A stretch of 64,000 bases of DNA from Plasmopara viticola (Eukaryota > Oomycota > Peronosporomycetes > Peronosporales > Peronosporaceae). Below are positions 1 to 8,480 of the stretch, in pieces. Every line of letters begins with the position of its first letter. The first letter of the stretch is position 1. The stretch spans positions 1,178,001 through 1,242,000 of the forward strand of contig MBPM02000010.1 of assembly GCA_001695595.3 (NCBI GenBank), read 5' to 3'. Made by a program: the position numbers and the translations under genes. The notes beneath the pieces were generated by a model that was not told the origin of the DNA, did no database searches, and worked only from the letters and a program-made list of their open reading frames with translations.

Positions 1-1758
1 ATCAGCATCCATAATGCCGTATTCAGTGCACATTTTATCGAAGGTTTTGGCCATACATAATATATCACTTCTGATATAGTCTGCATAGGTCTATAAATAG
101 TAGGTCAGACTAAAATCGCAGGGCGTGAGTCAAAATACAATACAAAATCAATCCTTGGTACGAATTTGACAAGAAATGTTGTTTGCTAGGACAATCGACA
201 GTTTAGCTTGTTGCTGTATCGCGGCAACTGTGATCTGAATGGAAGCGCTACCAGAGATATCATAGCTATCAAGTTCGAGGAACTTGAAACTGTCAATTTG
301 TTGGCTGAGCTGAAAGCTGATAACATATCATATGAAGTTTTTTAATTACAAAAGCCCCTCAAAAATACGTTAATGTCCTTCATTATAGCTAAATATGCGT
401 TGCGTACGCTGCGACTGAGCGTAGGTCCTAAAAACATGCCATGGTTTCCAAGTAATCCTACCAGCACTTTTGCAAAAGACATATATAGTAGCTGTGTATT
501 GACAAATCGAGTTTTTGATAGCCGCATGGATACCGACACGTTTATCATAAACGATTAATTTTTGGTAATGAGAGATTTGTCTTTTTGCTTGTATTCCTTG
601 GTTTGCTATTTTGGCGAAGAATCTATCAATGTCTTGTGGCAATGGCTGTTGCCTGGTCACACAGCACTTTGTGCTTGGCACTAGGTTGGCTTCGTACCTA
701 ATTTTCTTAATGCGGTTTAGATATTGACACCACATATGAGCACGCCTTATTGGGTTTTAGTTGATGTGACGTCACGTCGCCGCATGATATTCTATATATC
801 GAAAATCGGCTGCAAAGCAACGGTTTATCGCGAGGTGAGCTACAAATTGTGCACCAAAAGTAACCTTTGAACTAACATGGTAATGGAACTGAATATTCAC
901 TTTGAAGTTTCAGATGTGATAAGCTGTGTATTGACAAGTAAATTTTGTCGTAATTTATCCAGTTCATCTCGCACTATATATAAAAGGACCTTGTTTCTCA
1001 GCATATGAGGCTGAGAAACAGGGTCCTTAATCATTGTTGTACCCCATGCATCTCAACTACCTAATCGAGTGCTGCGGTCGGCACTACAGGTGAGAATTAA
1101 TAATAAACACGGCATTTCTTAGCACCTTCGTCGCAGGTACTGTTACTGCTTTCTAATTGATGTTTCTGTGAAGCGTCCTCTTTTGAACTCTCCAAAGCCA
1201 GATCCAACGTACTCACTAGATGACCGTTTGCTGGTGTCGCACCAGCGATTGCCCCAACTATTTATAGTTCCTTTTGTTATTATTTAAAAGGATTTTTATC
1301 AAAATTAATGTGTTCTAGTCTAACCGATAGGGAACACCTGCGTACTCGTCATAAGCCATTAGCTTGTTGGGCACATAAAGTAAGCAATCTCAGCTGCTTG
1401 ATGATTAAGGTATTTCTTCACCGACTTTATGCTTGCCATGAAGTTAATATACCAAACTTCCACAGATTTTAATGGATTCTGAACGCAATCATGGAAATTG
1501 TACTAAAACGTCTTGAAAGAAAACATATCCTGAAACGATATCAAAACCAAACTTTGGTGCTGATTGATACGCTACATAAAAAGCAAGAGACCGGCTCATT
1601 GACTGGAGCAGATTACTAATTACGCAATTTAAAACACATTTAAGACGAGTATGTTGACTTATAACAAGGTTTTGGGCATTAAAATCAGGCATTTGGCTAT
1701 ACTTACTACCCAGCTGACGATTGCTGTATTCCGATGGGGTCGCTAACCCTTAAATTTC
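1..1758. other. AT-rich spacer without a recognisable gene
   Basis: No frame gives a convincing product. Positions 190-345 (+) hold a 51-codon open frame without an ATG, rich in Leu and Glu near its end, which I could not identify. A hairpin lies at 984-1028. The rest is AT-rich with stops in all frames. Confidence 0.5.
984..1028. repeat. 18-bp near-perfect inverted repeat (hairpin)
   Basis: Left arm 984-1001 and right arm 1011-1028 are reverse complements apart from one position (a T facing a G, which would be a G-U wobble in + strand RNA). The loop is 9 nt. It is followed by TTAA. No gene on either side uses it as an obvious terminator. Confidence 0.85.
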
Positions 1759-2043
1759 CTAGATATTGTAGGCTTTCTCTCGACGAATAACTTCTTTTAA
1801 TGGAGCAATATCAGCCCTTTGACGGCCTCTTTTTGTAAAATTTATCTTAGCTTCTTTGCCTACCACACCCAACCTTTCAATTAAGTCGTTCACTTTTTGG
1901 CCAGCCAAGCGTCTGTGTTGTCGATCACTGCTTTGATGAACATCCGTGTGAAAATAACCTAAATGATATAAACGGCCTTGGTTGCTTTCATAGCAGCGGC
2001 TGCCATCTACAACGCTAATCTTATATATGTTAATTATGACCCT
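1759..2043 (-). pseudogene. Unidentified decayed coding relic
   Basis: A 94-codon open frame runs on the minus strand down to a TAG at 1759-1761, with no ATG at its head and a stop just upstream. The translation is well balanced and hydrophilic, with basic stretches such as KINFTKRGRQRADIAPLKE, unlike the random AT-rich frames around it. Further coding-like pieces in shifted minus-strand frames continue to about 2500, one containing the stretch EAHFILEPRVNPEVMREL. This looks like one gene or transposon reading frame broken by frameshifts. I do not recognise the family. Confidence 0.35.
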
Positions 2044-3309
2044 TTAAGGTACTCGTTTCGCCTCATCGCAAATCTTTAATGCTCTTCTGGCTCACTGTGG
2101 CGATTTGCAAATGCCATCGCGATATTGAGAACTTTATAAGAATTACTCGAGCTCGCATGTCCTCGATTATATATTCTTCAGAACGGCTTAAATCAATACC
2201 TTTTAACTAGCTTCGAAATCTTTATATAATGCTGGGTCAATATCTTCAAAAAATATTGTTTTAACTCTTCAAACCTGGTCATTGAGCTTCTCAAATGGTT
2301 CATGCATACAATAGATCTCTATTAAATCCCGGATACGCTTTGTCTCGTGGATTACAACTTAAATGGCTTTGCTGTGGTAAATTTACTAAAGAAGTCATTT
2401 TGATTAGCTCTCTCATCACTTCTGGATTTACTCTTGGCTCCAGTATAAAATGGGCTTCCCTGTTTTACCGGGTTATGTAATATGCATGCCCTAAGAATCT
2501 TACGACAAGTGTGACACCATTTGTGGTTTACCCTTTAATGGTTAAGCAGTTTTGACAGCGTTGTCGTAGATCTTAAACAAAAACCTGGCCTTGGCAGAGG
2601 CAAGTGTGTGTCGAAACATCCGTGGCGCTTTTTATCATATTTATCATAAAAAAGGTGAAAGAGGACATAGAGCGATCGATAAAGGATTATGCTCGGCTCG
2701 AGCTCACCACCGTAGAGAAGTGGAAGGCTCTGGCAAAAAAAATGTCGAGAAATGCTTTGGCGGAAAACTACTTTTGGCATGCCTTCGTCTGTGAGAGCGA
2801 AGCCATCCTTGCACGCGCAACCTTCATGGTCAATACAACTTTTACATCACAGCGTAACTTTCTTCGAGACTGACTTTGTTTTTGTTAAATGACCCATCCG
2901 ACTTGAAACTTTTTGTGGATATAGTAATGACCAAGCCAACTTTTTGTGTACAAAATTAACGAGCGGTGGGTAGCACTCATCCGTGTGTTATTCAAGTCTT
3001 GAGAGAGAAAGATGTAAGATGCTGTTCCATGAAGCCGAGATTTTGTGCAAAAGTTGGCTTTCGCTACAAGAAGTCTAAAAAAAATGATCGATCGTGGTGC
3101 CCTAGGCATCATACCAGTAGTTATAGTGGTTTGCACAATAAGCCCCTTTATGGTATAGCTAGAACGAACAAAGTTCTTACCTAACATGTGGATGCGAATT
3201 GAGTCGCTTATCAATTCCCAAAAATGGGCCAAAACTCATAAATTTTAGATGAAATAATTAAGTCACACGTGATGTTTACGGCGAACACTTGTGCATTGGA
3301 AGATTGTAA
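2044..3309. other. Spacer with frame-shifted relics
   Basis: Positions 2044-2500 contain minus-strand coding-like fragments that appear continuous with the relic ending at 1759. Positions 2604-2873 (+) are open with charged helix-like composition but begin without ATG and match nothing I know. No promoter, splice sites or full gene could be supported. Confidence 0.4.
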
Positions 3310-4205
3310 ATGTTTCTGCACGTCTTCTTCGTGCAAGATGTTGTCACACATACAAATTTGTCCCTTGAAGCAATTAAAAAGATAGTTCCTTGCGCATCAT
3401 ATTTCTCTCTTGCAGTAGATTTGGCAGCTTTCGACATTAAACAAGTCTATCTCTTACGCTTTTTTGTCATCAAATTACCTGACAGATTTTGGTTTGCTGA
3501 TTTTTAACTCAAGTAGTCAATCCTCGAGTAGCATCTGTATTACGATGCATATTGCGTGAATACGATTTCCTTTAGATTCGTTGAGACCTGTTTCGAAACA
3601 GCACTAATCTAACTTTTTGGCCTGACTACGAACGTTGCTTTTTTGCAGCTACAGCATTCTTAATATCAAAATTTTAATTTGAGAAACTTTGTCAGCTTTG
3701 TATGTTTGTAACGCTCTTCCTCCCTTGAAGTGAAGTGTCAGCGGCTTAAGCCACGAAGTAGGCGTTAACACCGGGGCTTTCCGAGACTCCTTTCATACAG
3801 CTTACACCCTGCTTGTACAATTTGAACGCCGTGACGTGTTGCAGATACTTGACGACAGGTAAAGCTCCAATTCTTGAGTTCTTGTTAGTACGGCCTGGTC
3901 GTTTGACAAGATTTTTTACTCACCTTCGAACCTTTTCAGAGGACGTATAGTTAGCCTACATATGATTGACTACAAGTGCCACCAGGTTTGATGAGGTCAT
4001 AAAGAAATTGCACAAAGAATGCATGCAGAAAGATCTGTGATTTTCTGGTTAACGAACGTGCACTACTTTTTGCCTAGATCGACATGTGCAACCTAATACT
4101 CTTCTATTTAGGAAGCCGCTAACCAGCCCACCCTTTTTGCTAACCATGCCCTTCTTAATGCAGTAAACCCTAAGCTATATCGATGATATATTATTCGCTG
4201 GAGCG
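3310..4205 (+). pseudogene. Relic of a copia-like reverse transcriptase
   Basis: The frame at 3310-3507 translates to a stretch with the order LSLEAIKKIV, then AAFDIKQVYL, then VIKLPDRF. This parallels the copia RT block in which a conserved (V/I)R..(L/I) helix leads into an (F/M)D(V/I)K(T)AFL segment and an (Y/V)M(E/K)LP(E/D)GF end. At 4173-4202 the plus strand encodes SYIDDILFAG, matching the catalytic YxDD box of copia RTs. The gap between the two blocks is larger than in an intact RT and is full of stops, so the element is dead and may carry insertions. No LTRs were found around it. Confidence 0.5.
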
Positions 4206-4447
4206 AACAGCATTTGATTTAAATGTTTTGTAGGATAAAGAGCATTCGCAATGCAAAAAACCTCGCACGTATGGAAGCTGATGATTTTATAACGATTGCG
4301 ACAAACCTTTTTCGATGCCGCGATCGGCTTTTCTTAAACGTCTCTGTAAAATTTGCATCGAGCTCGGGCGGTCGATCTAAGAAGCAGCTTAACAATATTA
4401 ACTTGGCATGTATGAGCAATTGATTAAATATTAGGAGACCAAGCAGA

Positions 4448-4602
4448 GTGTCCTCAATCATTGACAATACCCAGAGCATCATGGTTGATCCCTGAATTTT
4501 GAATAGAAAGAAAAATTGATGAGTTCATATCACGATGCGGCTCGCACAGCCAATGCAGAGATCAACCTTGATGCTCTCGGTAATGTCGATGATTGAGGAC
4601 AC
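4448..4602. repeat. 43-bp imperfect inverted repeat with 69-nt spacer
   Basis: Left arm 4448-4490 and right arm 4560-4602 are reverse complements with about four mismatches. A third copy of the outer end (AGCAGAGTGTCCTCAA) recurs in direct orientation at about 4638-4653. Small inverted-repeat elements (MITE-like) or a fold-back duplication would look like this; no target duplication was seen. Confidence 0.7.
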
Positions 4603-4996
4603 TGCTCTGTCTCGTAGTACTTAGTACGAGGAATCCAAGCAGAGTGTCCTCAAACTCTGGAACGGAAGGAAGCTGATACTTTGTTGACGAAGGCGACAAA
4701 AGATCATTGTTCTAAGGACCAAGTTTATAATGCGTGCAAAAAACCTCGCATTAGGTTCGAGGGGTGAGCTGATTAGCGGCTCCCTTTAATTAATAATGAT
4801 TCTTTTTACGCATAAATCAAGCTTGGCAGCTTGTATCTGGAGACAAACCGGTATAATAACCGATCCTTTTACCGGGAAAGTGCATCGGTTATAGAGCAAA
4901 CAATTTTAGTGCTTGAGTAAGAATTAAAGTATTCGCTACAACATATAGATTGTATTGTATTGTATTACGTTATCGCGTTGCCAAGTTATGCACGTG

Positions 4997-5257
4997 CTAG
5001 GCTCTATGGCTAGTCCACGGCATAGAGTGGTGTCCGCATACGTCGAGTCTCGTTCGGCGGGCAGTGCAGCCAGCACCGAGGCCGTGAGGGTCTTCCATTA
5101 TTTTGTGTAGTTCTGACTTGGTAAGAGCCCAGGTGGAGCTCTGGTGCTGGAGACCGTCGCGTCGAGGATGAGACTCGTTAGAGACCTGCAGATGCCCGAG
5201 AGCACCTGCCCGAAGCGCGCGAGCATTTAGCCCCCGCGCTTGGAAGGAGGGCGTCAC
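4997..5257 (-). pseudogene. GC-rich fragment, probably retroelement-derived
   Basis: Positions about 5030-5255 are clearly GC-richer than the flanks and hold an 86-codon minus-strand open frame containing TKSELHKIMEDPHG and CTARRTRLDVCGHHSMPW. It has a clean reading frame but is short and is bordered on both sides by AT-rich non-coding DNA. The Cys/His-containing end could be part of a retrotransposon gag-type protein, but that identification is a guess. Confidence 0.3.
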
Positions 5258-6203
5258 CCCTACAACATATGTACAAAACTATAAATTATCTTATTTTAAA
5301 AGAGCATTATGCAACACATCACCACGAACGAGAGCAAAAAACGTAAGATAGGCCTTGTAGTTGGGCACTGAGTGGATTTAATTAAGTGCGGCGTGAATCC
5401 CCGCCACTAGCTAGACTACATTCAACAAGGATGAGTTCTCTGGTCTTTTTCCCCAAATATTCCTTATATCCCTCAAATATTGCTCTTTTAACATGCACAA
5501 TGTACGCGCTGAAATACGAGAACTGTGACACATGACTCGAGATATTACTGATTGACGCATCGTCGTTTGCTCGATTACAACACCATTAAAAGCTGCCCGT
5601 ATACTTTTTTATGGCACGTCCGAATATTAAACAGCTGTAATCTCAAATACCAGAAAGCAGAGGTAGGAAAAGTATATGTTGGTCGAGTTGCGAGTGAACA
5701 TTATAGCTCACCGCTTATCGTAAATCGAGGGCTGCACGAGAAACAACTGAAAGCTCACAATTTTCATTGTAAAAAGTTTCACAAGCGTTATTGCCATTGT
5801 AGCACCCCAGGCATGCAAAAAGAGCGCCACTGCAACGGCAAACTATTGACAAGTGCAACCAAACTGCTGCTTTATGGCACACTCACTTTCTTTTCCACCT
5901 CGCGTACTGGTTTTTTCGAAAATAGTTATCGTATGTAATACAGCTGCCACAACTGTATTACATACGATGACTACTACTTGTCAGAATTAATATGTTAGTA
6001 ACATACTCTTACGAAGGTTTTGAGAGCGTAGTAACACAAGCCTACAAAATTCCAAACGCAAAAAAAGGCTTTATAATTTGCAACGTATTATGATACTGAG
6101 GAATCCTTTCGACGATGTACATACATTTAACGTTTAATCGCATGCTTTGCCGCGCTTGATCTTTCTTTCGTCACTTAGACGCTACACTTGCTCGAACACC
6201 GAA
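5258..6203. other. Spacer without a supportable gene
   Basis: A 128-codon plus-strand open frame (5552-5938) starts at a non-ATG codon, has low-quality composition and ends inside the hairpin at 5928-5968, so I do not call it a gene. No other structure seen. Confidence 0.45.
5928..5968. repeat. Perfect 16-bp hairpin
   Basis: Left arm ATCGTATGTAATACAG (5928-5943) and right arm 5953-5968 are exact reverse complements around a 9-nt loop. Confidence 0.9.
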
Positions 6204-8453
6204 CTAACGCGGCTGCACCGTTCCAACGGCGGAATTATCTGAATATGTATCAAAGCCAATGTTTGAATTTAGGCCTCCTTTCTCGCTGTCGTCCGATTTG
6301 CCCGCATTGTTTGCCTCATTCCCAACCTCTGCAGTCTTACCAGATTTGTCCGCCTCATTGGACTCTTTGTTTTCGTCCTTCTTGCCATCGTCGGACTCTT
6401 TCTTTTCGTCCTTCTTGTCACTGTCAGAGTCTTTACCTTCTTCCTTTTTGCCACTGCCAGACTCTTTATTTTCATCCTTCTTGTCATCTTTGTTTTCTTT
6501 GTCGCCGCCACCGTTGTCGCCGCCACCGTTGTCACCACCACCGTTGTTGCCGCCACCATTGTCGCCGCCACCGTTGTTGCCGCCACCATTGTCGCCGCCA
6601 CCGTTATTGCCGCCACCATTGTCGCCGCCACCGTTGTTGCCGCCACCATTGTCGCCGCCACCGTTGTTGCCGCCACCATTGTCGCCGCCACCGGTGTTGC
6701 CGCCACCGTTGTCGCCGCCACCGTTGTTGCCGCCACCGTTGTCGCCACCACCGTTGTTGCCACCACCGTTGTCGCCACCACCGGTGATGCCGCCACCATT
6801 GTCGCCGCCACCGTTGTCGCCACCACCGGTGATGCCGCCATTGTCAGGTTCAGCCATCTCTAAAGATCCGCATTCCGAGTCGTTCCCGGCCGTTTCGGGC
6901 GATCCATTCTTCGCTTCTCCCTCACCGCCACCATTGTTACCGCCACCGTTGTCGCCACCACCGTTGTTGCCGCCACCGTTGTCGCCACCACCGTTGTTGC
7001 CGCCACCGTTGTTGCCGCCACCGTTGTTGCTGCCACCATTGTTACCGCCACCGGTGTTGCCGCCACCATTGTCGCCGCCACCGGTGTTGCCGCCACCATT
7101 GTCGCCGCCACCGGTGTTGCCGCCACCATTGTCGCCACCACCGGTGATGCCGCCATTGTCAGGTTCAGCCATCTCTAAAGATCCGCATTCCGAGTCGTTC
7201 CCGGCCGTTTCGGGCGATCCATTCTTCGCTTCTCCCTCACCGCCACCGTTGTCTCCGCCACCATTGTTGCCGCCACCATTGTCGCCGCCACCGTTGTCGC
7301 CGCCACCGGTGTTGCCGCCACCGTTGTTGCTGCCACCATTGTTACCGCCACCGGTGTTGCCGCCACCATTGTCGCCGCCACCGTTGTCGCCGCCACCGTT
7401 GTCGCCGCCACCGGTGTTGCCGCCACCGTTGTTGCTGCCACCATTGTTACCGCCACCGGTGTTGCCGCCACCATTGTCGCCGCCACCGGTGTTGCCGCCA
7501 CCATTGTCGCCGCCACCGGTGTTGCCGCCACCGTTGTTGCCGCCTCCGTTGTTGCCGCCACCGTTGTCGCCGCCACCGGTATTGCCGCCATTGTCAGGTT
7601 CAGCCATCTCTAGAGATCCGCATTCCGAGTCTTTCCCAGCCGCTTCGGGTGATCCATTCTTTACTTCTCCTTCACCCCCCTCTTTGGCCTCACCGTCTTT
7701 GGCCTCTCCATCTTTATTCCCTCCATCTTTGGACCCCCCGTCTTTGGACCCTTCCATTTTGGCCTCGCCACCGACCTCAGTATGGCCTGCCTCGCCACTC
7801 ACTTGCTCAGGACTGTCCTCTTTGCTCTGTCCAGGGTTGTCGCCACCAGACTCCTTGTTGTCGCCACCAGACTCCTTGTTATCCCCACCAGACTCCTTGT
7901 TGTCCCCACCAGACTCCTTGTTGTCCCCACCAGACTCCTTGTTGTCCCCACCAGACTCCTTGTTGTCCCCACCAGACTCCTTGTTGTCCCCACCAGACTC
8001 CTTGTTGTCCCCACCAGACTCCTTGTTGTCCCCACCAGACTCCTTGTTATCCCCACCAGACTCCTTGTTGTCCCCACCAGATTCCTTGTTGTCCCCGCCA
8101 GACTCCTTGTTGTCCCCGCCAGATTCCTTGTCCTTTTCCTTCGAACCCTCACCATCGCTTTTTGATTCCTTATCAGCACCTCCGCCGCCAGTAGCACCTT
8201 TGTCACCATCTGACTGTTTCTTTGAGTTGTCGTCCTCAGCCATTTCAAGCGAACCGCAATCTTCCTCGTCGGCCATTTCAAGCGAACCGCACTCTTCCTC
8301 GTCCACCGTCGCTTCCTCTGCCACTTGCAGTGCCTGAGCGCGTAGTAAACGCTTTGCTTCATACGTCGCCCCTCCAGTGTACCCCTCCACCCTCGCGGCC
8401 AATGCTACTGCCACGGCCGACACGAATATACATTTTTTAAATGTTAGTAGCAT
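6204..8453 (-). CDS. Secreted RXLR-like Gly/Asn-rich repeat protein
   Basis: This encodes 749 residues from the ATG at 8453. The frame has an upstream in-frame ATG at 8480, but starting at 8453 puts a classical signal peptide (basic KK, hydrophobic core, AARVEG cleavage zone, about 24 residues) at the very N-terminus. RLLR lies at residues 35-38, where oomycete RXLR translocation motifs sit, and is followed by an acidic stretch (VDEEECG, DEEDCG), although a true EER is absent. Two ECGSLEMA/DCGSLEMA units follow, then about 13 copies of GGDNKES (residues ~108-203), then three alternations of a 31-residue module ending in ECGSLEMAEPDN with long (N/D)(N/T)GGG blocks, then a Lys/Glu/Asp-rich tail. 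There is no C-terminal hydrophobic GPI signal. It could be a host-targeted effector or a cell-wall/extracellular matrix protein that carries RLLR by chance. No intron is needed. Confidence 0.75.
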   Translation of the reverse strand: MLLTFKKCIFVSAVAVALAARVEGYTGGATYEAKRLLRAQALQVAEEATVDEEECGSLEMADEEDCGSLEMAEDDNSKKQSDGDKGATGGGGADKESKSDGEGSKEKDKESGGDNKESGGDNKESGGDNKESGGDNKESGGDNKESGGDNKESGGDNKESGGDNKESGGDNKESGGDNKESGGDNKESGGDNKESGGDNKESGGDNPGQSKEDSPEQVSGEAGHTEVGGEAKMEGSKDGGSKDGGNKDGEAKDGEAKEGGEGEVKNGSPEAAGKDSECGSLEMAEPDNGGNTGGGDNGGGNNGGGNNGGGNTGGGDNGGGNTGGGDNGGGNTGGGNNGGSNNGGGNTGGGDNGGGDNGGGDNGGGNTGGGNNGGSNNGGGNTGGGDNGGGDNGGGNNGGGDNGGGEGEAKNGSPETAGNDSECGSLEMAEPDNGGITGGGDNGGGNTGGGDNGGGNTGGGDNGGGNTGGGNNGGSNNGGGNNGGGNNGGGDNGGGNNGGGDNGGGNNGGGEGEAKNGSPETAGNDSECGSLEMAEPDNGGITGGGDNGGGDNGGGITGGGDNGGGNNGGGDNGGGNNGGGDNGGGNTGGGDNGGGNNGGGDNGGGNNGGGDNGGGNNGGGDNGGGNNGGGDNGGGNNGGGDNGGGDNGGGDKENKDDKKDENKESGSGKKEEGKDSDSDKKDEKKESDDGKKDENKESNEADKSGKTAEVGNEANNAGKSDDSEKGGLNSNIGFDTYSDNSAVGTVQPR
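6504..7586 (-). repeat. Short-period tandem repeats coding Gly/Asn/Asp blocks
   Basis: Three blocks of 12-15-bp units (read on + as CCGCCACCGTTGTCG and close variants) at about 6504-6837, 6926-7151 and 7241-7586. They are separated by nearly identical ~93-bp modules (6838-6930, 7152-7245, and a third at 7587-7680) that encode the single-Cys ECGSLEMA unit. Period-3 units keep both strands open. Confidence 0.9.
7846..8130 (-). repeat. 21-bp tandem repeat, about 13 copies
   Basis: Unit encodes GGDNKES on the minus strand. Copies are almost identical, with scattered silent third-base changes, which indicates recent expansion or homogenisation under protein-level constraint. Confidence 0.93.
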
Positions 8454-8480
8454 TAACTTTTCTTGGAACCACCACCTCAA

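Noticed and set aside
2604..2873. 89-codon frame with WY-like helical composition
   Set aside because: Starts at GTG, no signal peptide or motif, and overlaps an equally open minus-strand frame.
7846..8130. Regular repeats that might suggest a CRISPR array
   Set aside because: Units are contiguous 21-bp coding repeats without unique spacers, in a eukaryotic genome.
6259..8337. 692-codon open frame on the plus strand across the repeat gene
   Set aside because: It is the antisense of a period-3 repeat with no stop-forming codons; the translation is Pro/Leu/Ser monotony, whereas the minus strand has signal peptide and RXLR.
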